Shown here piece after piece: positions 26,037-35,500 of a stretch of DNA of 50,776 nucleotides. Location of the stretch: assembly GCA_903829015.1 (NCBI GenBank), contig CAIKOJ010000032.1:1-50776 (forward strand). Reading direction: 5' to 3'. Numbering within the stretch: the first letter of the stretch is position 1; each line of letters starts with the position of its first letter. The translations under genes were made by a program, and so were the position numbers. Below the pieces are notes generated by a model. The model was not told where the DNA came from. It saw only the letters and a program-made list of their open reading frames with translations, and searched no databases. Origin of the DNA: an uncultured Bacteroidota bacterium (lineage in GTDB: Bacteria; Bacteroidota; Bacteroidia; Chitinophagales; Chitinophagaceae).

Positions 26037-26867
26037 TTAGTTAGCCGATGTTTCCATGCACTTATACAGTTGCACCACCTCTACCGCTTCTTTTACATCG
26101 TGCACCCTCAGTATTTTGGCACCGGCCTGCAGTGCTGCCATATTGAGTGCGGTAGTTCCGTTCAGGGCGTGTTCGGGATCTATGTGCAGTGGTTTACAGA
26201 TCACCGACTTCCTCGATAGGCCCGCCATTACTGGTTTTCCGAGCACAGAAAGAGCTCCTGCCAGTTGCAACAATGAGTAATTGTGTTCAACAGTTTTACC
26301 AAAACCAAAACCGGGATCCACTATAATCTCGTTAATTCCTGCGGACTTGCAGCGGGCTATTGTTTTCTGTAAAAAAACTTTCACCTCTGCAAACACATCG
26401 GTATATGCGGGGGCCACCTGCATAGTTTTAGGGGTTCCCTGCATGTGCATGATTATATAAGGCACACCAAGTGTAGCCACAGTTGGAATCATTTCTTTAT
26501 CATAACTACCGGAAGTCACATCGTTAACGATAGATACGCCTGCATCTACTGCTGCTTTTGCCACAGGAGCGTTGTAAGTATCTACAGATATCCACGTGTC
26601 AGGGAATTGTTTGACTATGGCTTCGATCACCGGCATAATGCGCTTCAATTCTTCATCGGAGGAAACCCAGTCCTGTCCGGGCTTGGTGCTGGCACCACCA
26701 ATATCAAGGATTGAGGCTCCATCTTTTAACATTTTTTCTGCTACACGCAGTAGGGATGATGGGTCACTTGATTGTCCTTTATTGAAAAAGCTATCTGGTG
26801 TTGCATTCAGAATACCCATGACAACTGGCTGTGTAATATCGAGGGACTTATTTTTACTTTGTAGCAT
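26037..26867 (-). CDS. folP: dihydropteroate synthase
   Basis: The 276-residue enzyme joins p-aminobenzoate to dihydropterin pyrophosphate in folate synthesis and is the sulfonamide target. All signatures are visible: VVMGILNATPDSFF near the start, DIGGASTKPG, WISVDTYNAPVAKAA, IVNDVTSG, IIMHMQGTP, DPGFGFGKT, GLSRKS and the terminal RVHDVKEAVE. It is cytoplasmic and of normal length. It is transcribed away from the BT_3928 gene at 27039, a neighbourhood I recall as common in Bacteroidota. No exact -7 element was found for it. Confidence 0.97.
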   Translation of the reverse strand: MLQSKNKSLDITQPVVMGILNATPDSFFNKGQSSDPSSLLRVAEKMLKDGASILDIGGASTKPGQDWVSSDEELKRIMPVIEAIVKQFPDTWISVDTYNAPVAKAAVDAGVSIVNDVTSGSYDKEMIPTVATLGVPYIIMHMQGTPKTMQVAPAYTDVFAEVKVFLQKTIARCKSAGINEIIVDPGFGFGKTVEHNYSLLQLAGALSVLGKPVMAGLSRKSVICKPLHIDPEHALNGTTALNMAALQAGAKILRVHDVKEAVEVVQLYKCMETSAN

Positions 26868-26919
26868 GGTTGGTGATTTTTTCTTATTTGTGAATGAACC
26901 TTTATAATTATCAGGAAAC

Positions 26920-26950
26920 TTTGCGATGTCTTAATGTTCTTGTAAGTTTG
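26920..26950 (+). promoter_or_regulatory. full Bacteroidota promoter for the BT_3928 family gene
   Basis: TTTG (26920-26923) is 19 bases from TAAGTTTG (26943-26950), which matches both the -33 and -7 elements with ideal spacing. The leader would be about 80 bases. It is the best promoter in the window. Confidence 0.65.
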
Positions 26951-27038
26951 AAGTGCAATGTTAGCTTTTGTATTATTTTCAACCAACAGTTAATCATTAT
27001 TTAATTTGATTACAAAATAATAGTTATTTTTTTTAGTT

Positions 27039-28211
27039 ATGAAATACTTTCTTTGGCTACTCAGAATAGTAATTGGCGTATTATTCATTTTCTCCGGTAT
27101 TGTGAAGGCCAACGACCCGTTGGGACTCGTTTACAAAATGAATGAATTTTATGAAGTACTACAGGCAAGCTGCACCGAGCACCATTGGACCATGCTGGCC
27201 AGTTTTATGGGTTTTATGGACCATTACGCGCTTATCTCGTCAATCATTATGATTGCCCTTGAGATCGTTTGTGGCGTGGCCATTCTTGTGGGCTTTTCCT
27301 CACGTTTTTTTACAGCCCTGCTTTTGTTGCTCAATGTATTTTTCCTTTACCTTACGTGGTATGCGCTCTATTCCGGTAAAATAAAAGAATGCGGCTGCTT
27401 TGGTGCTTGTATCAAAATTTCACCGGAGGCTACCTTTTATAAGGATATAGTATTGACGGTGCTGTCTTTAATACTATTTATTTACCGCAAGCGCATTACC
27501 AGCCTTTTTAGCAAACCTATGAGTATGGCAATTTTCATCCTTTCGGTGGTATTCTCGGTGGGCATACAATGGTGGGCACTGGAGCATTTGCCATTCAATG
27601 ATTGTATGCCATACAAGCCGGGCAATAACATACTGGAGAAAATGCAGCCCGGCCCCGATTACCAACCTGCAGTAATAGAGTCTATTTTTATTTATGAAAA
27701 GAACGGTGAGAAGAAAGAGTTTACTATACAGAATTATCCATGGCAGGACAGCACATGGAAATTTGTGGACCGCAAAGACAAAACAGTAAAAGAAGCCACA
27801 GGCGAGCCGGAGATCCATGACTTTATACTTACAGACTCAAACAACGTGGATCAAACCAGAGCGATACTCACTGCAAAAGGGTATACCTTGTTTTGGATGG
27901 TACGCGAGCCTGATAAAGCGCATATGGACAATGTAGAAAAACTGAAAAGCTTGATAGACAAAGCTACACAACTGCATTTGCCTTTTTACGCACTAAGCTC
28001 ATCTAATTATGAAGATGCGAATAAGTTCCTCTTCAAATGGGGTATTAAGCTGCCACCTTACTCGCTTGATGGCACAGCCAGTAAAACTGCTATGCGCAGC
28101 AATCCGGGACTTATGCTTATAAAAGAAGGCACAGTGGTACAAAAATGGAGTTATAAGGATTACCCGTCTGATATAAATATTGTAAACGACAAGGTTGAGT
28201 TTAAAAAATAA
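27039..28211 (+). CDS. BT_3928 family (DoxX-like) membrane protein with C-terminal thioredoxin-like domain
   Basis: The 390-residue protein has a membrane half of about five helices with the DoxX-like start LRIVIGVLFIFSGIVKANDP and a Cys-containing KECGCFGACIKIS loop. A soluble C-terminal half (residues ~205-390: FILTDSNNVDQTRAILTAK, then PYSLDGTASKTAMRSNPGLM) looks like a degenerate thioredoxin fold without a CxxC. Families of this type are linked to quinone or redox chemistry in the inner membrane, but the function is not established. A good promoter precedes it and a strong hairpin follows it. Confidence 0.87.
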   Translation: MKYFLWLLRIVIGVLFIFSGIVKANDPLGLVYKMNEFYEVLQASCTEHHWTMLASFMGFMDHYALISSIIMIALEIVCGVAILVGFSSRFFTALLLLLNVFFLYLTWYALYSGKIKECGCFGACIKISPEATFYKDIVLTVLSLILFIYRKRITSLFSKPMSMAIFILSVVFSVGIQWWALEHLPFNDCMPYKPGNNILEKMQPGPDYQPAVIESIFIYEKNGEKKEFTIQNYPWQDSTWKFVDRKDKTVKEATGEPEIHDFILTDSNNVDQTRAILTAKGYTLFWMVREPDKAHMDNVEKLKSLIDKATQLHLPFYALSSSNYEDANKFLFKWGIKLPPYSLDGTASKTAMRSNPGLMLIKEGTVVQKWSYKDYPSDINIVNDKVEFKK

Positions 28212-28231
28212 TTTTTGCTACCAACATAAAA

Positions 28232-28265
28232 AAGAAAGGAACCGCCACCGTGGTTCCTTTCTTTT
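28232..28265 (+). terminator. terminator after the BT_3928 family gene
   Basis: A perfect 13-bp stem, AAAGAAAGGAACC (28232-28244) with GGTTCCTTTCTTT (28253-28265), has an 8-base loop and runs into more T residues. It lies 20 bases past the stop. Confidence 0.93.
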
Positions 28266-28323
28266 TTTGATCGAACGCAAACACCGCATCTACAACCAAA
28301 CAAATTTTAAACCACTCATTCAT

Positions 28324-28331
28324 TATTTTTG
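28324..28331 (+). promoter_or_regulatory. -7 element for the VOC-GNAT gene
   Basis: TATTTTTG matches TANNTTTG exactly, 20 bases before the start at 28352. No -33 TTG at the usual spacing. Confidence 0.45.
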
Positions 28332-28351
28332 TTTTAAAGAACACTAACTCT

Positions 28352-29695
28352 ATGCAAAATTTGCCCACTCCTTTTCTTGGTGAAATAACCGCACTGACAA
28401 TCACTACACCTGATCTGGAAATATCGTTAGCCTACTACCAGCAACTTGGATTTAAACTGGTGATGAGAGCTGAGTGGCCGTTCCCGTGGATTCAGGTAAG
28501 CGACGGTGTATTGCTGATCATGCTGAGAAAAGACCCCAAACCATATCTGGCACTCACCTACTATGTAAAGAACATAGATAAGGTTGCTAAGGGTCTTGAG
28601 AAAAAGGGGGTCAGTTTTGTTCAGAAACCGAAGAAAACGGATGCTGTGCAGCGCTACCTGATTACTTCGCCGGATGGACTAAATATCAGTCTGGTAGGCA
28701 TGATTGATGGTTTCAAACAACCACCCGGACCCGGCATGCTGCAAATGAACCAACAGGATTATTTCAATCCGGAAAAGTATATCAATAAGACTAGTGGATT
28801 GTTCGGTGAACTGGCGCATCCGGTGCAGGATCTGGAGGACTCAATTGAGTACTGGCAACTGTTGGGTTTTCAGGCTGTTTCGAAATTTACTACCCCCTAT
28901 CCATGGGCTATTCTATCTGATGGTTTGGCTGTGGTTGGGTTGCACCAAACCAACAAATTTAGCTATCCTGCGATTACCTATTTTGCTGCAGACATGCAAA
29001 AGAAAATAGACGATTTGATCAAGGCTGGACTGAAGGGCTACGAGCTGGAGAACTCATCAAATGCAGTGCTAACCACACCAGAGCAGCAGCATATATTTCT
29101 GTATAAACTGGGCGGGATGGGCGAAGGAGACGACTCTGCTAAAAAGGAGATACAGACTAACCTGATAGAAACTGAACGACTGCTGCTGAAGGAACTGAAC
29201 CCCGATGTATTGAAGGAACTATACACTTCCTTTCCGGATGACTATATCATGAAATTCCTTGGGCTTACAAGCGAAGAAGAACTGGAGAAAGAAAAAAATA
29301 AATGGAGGGGCGGACTAGGCACCTACCGCAGCACTTATAAACGCTTTTTACTGGTGGAGAAAACAACTGGTAAGGTGATAGGCTCAGGAGGTTTCCACAA
29401 CTGGTACCCAGATCATATGAGAGCAGAACTGGGCTACGCCATGACCGATGAAACCGCCAAACAGAAAGGCTATATGAAAGAGGCAATGGCAGAGGCTGTG
29501 AAGTTCGGTTTTGAGCAAATGGGACTCAACAGGATAGAAGCGTTTGTTGGACCTGGCAACGAGGCATCGCAGCGAATTGTTGGTGGGCTGGGCTTTACCA
29601 AAGAAGGCACTTTGCGTGAGCACTTCTATCACAACGGAACCCTGGACGATTCAATTTGCTTTGCTCTGCTAAAAAGTGAATACCAGAAAAGATAG
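28352..29695 (+). CDS. fusion of two VOC (glyoxalase-like) domains and a GNAT acetyltransferase
   Basis: The 447-residue cytoplasmic protein joins three modules. Residues ~5-118 are a first VOC module (LTITTPDLEISLAYYQQLGF; DGLNISLVG). Residues ~150-255 are a second (LAHPVQDLEDSIEYWQLLGF; HIFLYKLGG). Residues ~270-445 are a RimJ/RimL-type N-acetyltransferase (IETERLLLKEL; AELGYAMTDETAKQKGYMKE; GLNRIEAFVGPGNEASQRIV; EGTLREHFYHNG). The VOC metal ligands are not all obvious, so these domains may bind a small ligand or toxin rather than act as lyases. A resistance or detoxification role is possible, but this is inference. The reading frame is continuous, so this is one protein, not two genes. Confidence 0.88.
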   Translation: MQNLPTPFLGEITALTITTPDLEISLAYYQQLGFKLVMRAEWPFPWIQVSDGVLLIMLRKDPKPYLALTYYVKNIDKVAKGLEKKGVSFVQKPKKTDAVQRYLITSPDGLNISLVGMIDGFKQPPGPGMLQMNQQDYFNPEKYINKTSGLFGELAHPVQDLEDSIEYWQLLGFQAVSKFTTPYPWAILSDGLAVVGLHQTNKFSYPAITYFAADMQKKIDDLIKAGLKGYELENSSNAVLTTPEQQHIFLYKLGGMGEGDDSAKKEIQTNLIETERLLLKELNPDVLKELYTSFPDDYIMKFLGLTSEEELEKEKNKWRGGLGTYRSTYKRFLLVEKTTGKVIGSGGFHNWYPDHMRAELGYAMTDETAKQKGYMKEAMAEAVKFGFEQMGLNRIEAFVGPGNEASQRIVGGLGFTKEGTLREHFYHNGTLDDSICFALLKSEYQKR

Positions 29696-29730
29696 GCGGA
29701 ATCGTTAAATAGAAATGAGATTGAATTGCT

Positions 29731-29738
29731 TATTTTTG
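29731..29738 (+). promoter_or_regulatory. -7 element for the metalloprotease lipoprotein gene
   Basis: TATTTTTG matches TANNTTTG exactly, 23 bases before the start at 29762. It lies inside the frame extending from the upstream start at 29726, which argues for the start at 29762. Confidence 0.45.
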
Positions 29739-29761
29739 AAAGCGATGTTATACCCGTTCTT

Positions 29762-30499
29762 ATGAAACAGCTGCTGGCGATACTGATGATCTCTGTTTTC
29801 TTTTTTTCCTGTAAAAAAGAAAATACAGACCCATATGCCCTACCCGACAGCTACAGCAACCAGACATTGGGTAAATCGGCAAACGATCTTTTAAGTGCTT
29901 CAAAGTTTACTGCGCTGAACATACAGATACAGTACATGCCGGGATACGCTCTTGATACACAAGTAATCACAAAAATTTTCACCTTTCTAAACAGTATATG
30001 TAACAAACCGGGAGGGATCATGATCAATCAGGTAGAGATACCCGGAAGTGGCGATAGCATAACCCCGATAAAAGCGGCTTTGCTTGAGAAAACATACCGT
30101 ACCGCCTACACAAGCGGCAGCACCATATCGGTTTACGTACTCATAACCGATGGATATGACACCTCTGTTACCACATTGGGATTCGCATTCAGAAATACGT
30201 CGGTCTGTCTGATGGGGAAAAACATATTTGATCATTCCGGTAAGCCTGGCGGTATCACGAGAGTGGCACTTGAGACAAGTGTAATTGAACACGAGATCTG
30301 CCATTTGCTGGGCTTGGTAGATCTGGGATCGCCTATACAAACTGCCCACAGAGATGTGGCTCACGGTTTTCATTGTACCAACAACAACTGCCTGATGCAT
30401 TTTGCGATAGAATTGCATCAGGGATTGGGTGCCTTTTCTACCGTCCCTGTGCTTGACAGCAACTGCCTGCATGATCTGCGTGCCAATGGGGGCAAATAA
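29762..30499 (+). CDS. metzincin-like zinc metalloprotease lipoprotein
   Basis: The 245-residue protein has a lipoprotein signal (LAILMISVFFFSC) and a C-terminal catalytic segment. The zinc motif HEICHLLGLVD (HExxHxxGxxD) is followed by a Cys-rich loop (HRDVAHGFHCTNNNC) and LMHF as a Met-turn. The lone zinc motif with a Gly after the second His and a Met-turn is the metzincin pattern, close to the archaemetzincin/membrane metalloprotease annotations in Bacteroidota. The middle region is strand-rich (GSTISVYVLITDGYD). It should act on the periplasmic or outer surface; the substrate is unknown. The ATG at 29762 was chosen to place the signal first. Confidence 0.82.
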   Translation: MKQLLAILMISVFFFSCKKENTDPYALPDSYSNQTLGKSANDLLSASKFTALNIQIQYMPGYALDTQVITKIFTFLNSICNKPGGIMINQVEIPGSGDSITPIKAALLEKTYRTAYTSGSTISVYVLITDGYDTSVTTLGFAFRNTSVCLMGKNIFDHSGKPGGITRVALETSVIEHEICHLLGLVDLGSPIQTAHRDVAHGFHCTNNNCLMHFAIELHQGLGAFSTVPVLDSNCLHDLRANGGK

Positions 30500-30596
30500 G
30501 GGAGTGTACCATTCAGCTATATACTTATCAGTCCAGATTGCTGTTTTCAGCGCGAAATGAAGGGGATAACATATAGCCTATCTGCAGATTTTACTT

Positions 30597-30604
30597 TAAA
30601 TTTG
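30597..30604 (+). promoter_or_regulatory. -7 element for fbp
   Basis: TAAATTTG matches TANNTTTG exactly and lies 21 bases before the ATG at 30626, which supports this start over the upstream ATG at 30557. Confidence 0.5.
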
Positions 30605-30625
30605 CAAAAAATTAAACATACCATA

Positions 30626-31645
30626 ATGTCACAGAATATGTTAGTAACCATGGATGAGTTTACCATCCAGGAAACCAGAAAATTCCCACAAGCTACCGGC
30701 GAACTGTCATCATTGCTAAGAGATATAGGTCTGGCTGGTAAGATCATCAATAAAAACGTGCGTAAAGCCGGTCTTTCGGATATTCTGGGGCAACATGGCG
30801 CTACCAATGTGCAGGGAGAAGAACAAATGAAACTCGATGTGTTTGCAAATGACACGCTGATCAATATACTTAAGAACAGTACAGATTGTGCGGGTATCGC
30901 ATCTGAAGAAAACGAAGACCATCTTTGCTATGAAGATACCTACTCAGCCAATTCTAAATACGTAGTATTGTTTGATCCGCTGGACGGATCATCGAATATT
31001 GATGTGAATGCATCTATTGGTACCATATTTTCTATTTACCGGCGCGTGAGCCCATTGGGGCAGCCCTGTACTCAGGAAGATTTCCTACAGCCCGGCAACA
31101 AACTGATGGCTGCCGGCTACATCATTTACGGCTCAAGCACAATGATGGTGTATGCTACAAGACTGAGCGTTAACGGCTTTACCCTTGAACCTTCTATTGG
31201 TGAGTTCTGCCTATCTCACCCCAACATCAAAGTTCCACAGAATGGTAAGATATATTCTCTGAACCAAGGCAATACCAACAAGTACTCGGAAGGGATGCAG
31301 AACTTCCTTACTTATTGTATGGAAAGTAAAAAAGAAGAAGGAAGACCTTATACACATCGTTACATTGGCTCCATGGTAGCAGATCTGCACCGTACGCTGA
31401 TCAAAGGTGGTATTTTCATTTATCCGGCTGATAAAAGCAACCCTAAAGGAAAACTGCGCCTGCAGTATGAGTGCAACCCAATGACATTTATTGTTGAGGC
31501 GGCAGGTGGTGTTGGCAGCGATGGACAAGGCAATATATTGGACATTGTACCAACCGAGCTGCATCAGCGCACGCCCATATTTATCGGTTCAAAAAATATG
31601 GTTGCCAAAGCCCTGGAGTTTGTGCAGGAGAAGGCAAATGTTTAG
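30626..31645 (+). CDS. fbp: fructose-1,6-bisphosphatase class I
   Basis: The 339-residue enzyme removes the 1-phosphate from fructose-1,6-bisphosphate in gluconeogenesis. It shows the class I landmarks: GEEQMKLDVFAND, IASEENED, the metal-binding FDPLDGSSNID, then GSMVADLHRTLIKGGIFIYP and KLRLQYECNPMTFIVEAAGG. Length and start (MSQNMLVTMDEFTIQETR) are normal for the family, and the -7 element just upstream supports the ATG at 30626 rather than 30557. It is cytoplasmic. The membrane-protein gene downstream begins nine bases later and is probably co-transcribed. Confidence 0.96.
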   Translation: MSQNMLVTMDEFTIQETRKFPQATGELSSLLRDIGLAGKIINKNVRKAGLSDILGQHGATNVQGEEQMKLDVFANDTLINILKNSTDCAGIASEENEDHLCYEDTYSANSKYVVLFDPLDGSSNIDVNASIGTIFSIYRRVSPLGQPCTQEDFLQPGNKLMAAGYIIYGSSTMMVYATRLSVNGFTLEPSIGEFCLSHPNIKVPQNGKIYSLNQGNTNKYSEGMQNFLTYCMESKKEEGRPYTHRYIGSMVADLHRTLIKGGIFIYPADKSNPKGKLRLQYECNPMTFIVEAAGGVGSDGQGNILDIVPTELHQRTPIFIGSKNMVAKALEFVQEKANV

Positions 31646-31653
31646 TAATAACG

Positions 31654-32481
31654 ATGAGCGGGACCATTACAGTTGAGCAAGCCCTGAAGAAAGGGTTGTG
31701 GCATGTGAAGGTCCCGCTTGTGTTAATTTTTGGTGGCTTTTTAGCAGCCTGCACCATCGTTGCTTACTTTACTGGTATTGAGTTATACTATGGCACACTT
31801 ACAGGTTTTGTGCTGGGCGGCCTGGCTGCGTTTCTGCTGTCTTCCTATTTAACAGCGAGATGGAGAATATGGGCATTTACAAATGTAGATGATGTACATG
31901 AACTAAGACAGGCAGCAATTACAGAACAGCTGATGCCGGCAGACGGTTCCTGGTTTGGAAAAAACGAGCTTATTTCTGTAACTATTAAGGCGCAGCTTTT
32001 AGAACTCGGTAGCAGGTTTTCTGAACCATATGCTTTCAACGATGACTATACATTACCGGATGAAGTAGTATTGTATAAATATCCGTATACGCTGATCATC
32101 ATTGGCGGGATAACTATTTTATTCGGCTGTGTTACTTTTATGATATCCGCTGCAGCAGGTTCAGCACTGATACTTACGGGAGCAGGAATATTAATGCTGA
32201 ATCAGAAATTTGTAAAAGCAACACCGGGCAAAAATCCCTTCATTACAATAGGCAATAAAGGCATTAAAATCGAACAAGGTGAACTCCAGGGGTGGAAGGA
32301 CGTCAGAAATGAGCGAATCGTATGGGAAAGGACAGGAAAAAACAGATACTACTATCTCATTTTTGATCATCACGGCGGAAGCGAAAGAATTAACCTCACC
32401 AATGCCGGCATCAAAACGAGCTATTTAAACCACCTGCTGTATGTGTACCGGCATAGAAATATGCAGCATAAGACACACTGA
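31654..32481 (+). CDS. multi-pass membrane protein of unknown function
   Basis: The 275-residue protein has four likely membrane segments, at ~20-43, 45-68, 145-164 and 167-185. Between them is a charged loop (residues ~70-140) and after them a soluble C-terminal domain. That domain (FITIGNKGIKIEQGELQGWK; ERTGKNRYYYLIFDHHGGSE) has the strand pattern of PH-like domains found in YcxB- or YdbT-type proteins. It follows fbp by nine bases on the same strand. I do not recognise a named family. Confidence 0.7.
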   Translation: MSGTITVEQALKKGLWHVKVPLVLIFGGFLAACTIVAYFTGIELYYGTLTGFVLGGLAAFLLSSYLTARWRIWAFTNVDDVHELRQAAITEQLMPADGSWFGKNELISVTIKAQLLELGSRFSEPYAFNDDYTLPDEVVLYKYPYTLIIIGGITILFGCVTFMISAAAGSALILTGAGILMLNQKFVKATPGKNPFITIGNKGIKIEQGELQGWKDVRNERIVWERTGKNRYYYLIFDHHGGSERINLTNAGIKTSYLNHLLYVYRHRNMQHKTH

Positions 32482-32505
32482 TAACTCTTGCCTTTACAAC
32501 ACCAG

Positions 32506-35500
32506 TTAACTAAACAGGAAAGCAATATCGTCCTTCGTCAGGCGCTTCATCATTGCAGTATCATCAGAAACCAGATCTGCTGCCAGTGCACGTTTATGTT
32601 CTTGCAGTTGCAGCATTTTCTCCTCCAGCGTGTCTTTACAGATCAGGCGGTATGCAAAGATATTTTTGGTTTGCCCAATACGGTGCGTACGGTCAATGGC
32701 CTGCTGCTCTACCGCCGGATTCCACCACGGATCAACGATGTACACATAGTCGGCAGCGGTAAGGTTCAAACCAATACCACCCGCCTTCAGTGAAATGAGG
32801 AACACCCTGCACTCATGATTGTTCTGGAATTCCTGAATAGCTTCTTCGCGCTCTTTCGACGAACTACTGCCGTCAAAATAAACATGCGAAATACCATCTT
32901 CTTCCAGCTTCTTACGTATCAAAGCAAGCATACCCAAAAACTGCGAGAAAACCAGCACCTTGTGGTCTCCAACGTTTTCAGTTATTTCGCGACTGAGTTC
33001 ATCCAGCTTTACAGAGTAGTTATGGAATCTTTCCTCTTCATTCATAATAGCCGGCGAATCGCATATCTGCCTGAGTTTGGTAAGCCCCTGCAAAATATGC
33101 AGTTGCGAACGCTCAATGCCACGCTCTTCGATCATCCCCAATATCTGCGAACGGTAGATGTTGCGGTAAGAATCATAGATCTTGCGCTGTTCCGGCCCCA
33201 TCTCACAATACAAAATTGTCTCTGTTTTTTCAGGCAGGTCTTTTGCCACCTGCTCCTTTGTGCGCCTGAGTAGGAAAGGGTGGGTCAGTTTACGCAACTG
33301 TAATTTCACTTCATCCTCTCTGAACTTATCTATTGGTGTTGCAAACTCACTCATAAAGAACTCACGGCTGCCCAGCATACCGGGGTTCAGGAAGTTCATT
33401 TGCGCATACAGATCAAACGTATTGTTCTGAACGGGCGTACCACTCAGAGCAAGCCTATTTTTGCTCTTTAACAGCAGCGAAGATTTAGCCACCTGCGACT
33501 GCGGGTTTTTGATAGACTGCGACTCATCGAGTACTACATAATCGAAATCGATCTCTTTAAATGCTTTGATATCACTACGCATGGTACCATAGGTAGTAAT
33601 AATTATTTCCTCCGGATAGGTGCCGGGATCTGAACGTCGCTTCGGTCCGTGGTGTATTACATGCGTCAGTTCGGGAGTGAACTTTTTTATTTCGTTCTCC
33701 CAGTTATACATAAGTGTGGTAGGGCATACTACCATGAACTTCACTTCCGGGTTCAGGTTTTTGAAGTACTGAAAAAACGCCAGTGTCTGCACGGTCTTAC
33801 CCAAACCCATATCGTCAGCAAGTATACCACCCCACCCTGCTTCGTTCAAAAACAGCAGCCACTGAAATCCAGCGAGCTGATAAGGTCTGAGCGTTGCAGT
33901 TAAATGATCGGGAGCAGGTATTTTACTGTAATCATTCGAAAGAATATTCTCCAGCTTCTCCTTCTTGATCTCCAGTTCCTGCTGTATTGAGTCTTCGTCA
34001 ATGTCGGCAAGTAGTTCATCAAGAATACTGAAGTGATACTTCTTAAGCCTTACTTTGTTGCCCTTAGTTTCTCCCATTTTAAGCAACAGACTGTATTTCT
34101 GCAGCCATTCTTCAGGCAGCAAACCAATAGAACCATCGCCCAGCTTCACGAAGCTCTGACGTTGCGCCAGTGCCTTCTTCACTTCTATGATAGAAACTAC
34201 CTGTTCACCAAATTTCAACTCTATAGATGCATCAAACCAGTCGATGCCGCTGCTCACATGCACCAACGTTTCGGGCTTATGCACGTTCACACGCAGATTC
34301 TTCAGACCCTCAAAGCCCATCAGATCTACGTTCCATTCTTTCATCAGATCGGTAAACCTGTAAAACCAGTTATTGGCCAATACAGAGGTACCGGGTAAGT
34401 AAAAATATTTTTCCTTTTTATTGAGTTGAATATCAGTATGCAAAGTCTGCAGCAGCTCCATGAACTCCTCCTCCTGCGCCTCGCTGCGTTGAATGATCTT
34501 TACTATGCCATTATGTGGTTGTATCACATCACCAAAGAAATCGGGTCTGATCTCCACACTGCTGTAAACAAAAGCAGGCTGCATAACCAGCATTTGCTCC
34601 CTTTCATTCAGATAAAGACGGTAACCTGGTTTCTCTTTAGCTATATGCTCCGTCAATTCTTCAGAAAAATGAACATGCACTTTGGCACTCCAGTCCATTA
34701 CCTTCTGCTCCAAAAATGCCGGCCATTCACTTTTAACTATACTTATCTTACCATTTGGCTGAAACTGATCTGCTATCTGCAGTTCAGCAATTGAGCCCAG
34801 GCAAAGCACCTTGTTGTCGTAGCTTAACAGCGCGGAATTAATGATTTTAACATCAGAATAAGCAACGTTGGTGTTGTCTATGATCCATTCTAAAGTAACA
34901 GAAAAGCCTTTGCTTTCCTTCTTTACAATCAGCTGCGGATGCGCAGGTTGCTCAGAAAACTCTACTTCCTGTATTCCTGCCAGTGACAATAGTTTTCCTG
35001 ATTTCCGGATATAAGTAAACGGATAAGCCGAATACCTGTCCAGCAGCTTCAAATATTTTGGAAGCAAATACTCCCAAATCTGTTCCTTCACCTCTTCCGC
35101 AGGTACATCCTTGATGATAGACTCATAGTCATGCAGAAAATCACCAAAGGGCAAATTCTTTTTCAGGAATTTCAGCAACTCATCTTTATGAAACTTCCGT
35201 ACAAAGGGTAGCAGGTCTCTTTCGCCTTGCCTGTACCTGGTAGGGTTTATATATTGATTGAATTCCAGTTTCTCAATGCCGTCAATTAATTTCCTTTCAT
35301 CTTCACTAGCCTTTCCGGCAATCAGCAATACTTCTACGAAAGGAAACGCAGCGGCATTGGTATCCAATACTATACCCAGCCTTTTTTCCTCAACAACAGC
35401 AACAGCAACTTCAGCTTCCACAACTTTTGCCGGCTGCTTCGATTCCAGCTTTTTAATACTTGTATCCAGTACACGCAAGAAAGGTTTATTATTCTCGTAT

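Noticed and set aside
26961..26969. TTAGCTTTTG-type sequence as the promoter of the BT_3928 family gene
   Set aside because: It has one base too many between TA and TTTG; the element at 26943-26950 fits better and also has a -33 TTTG.
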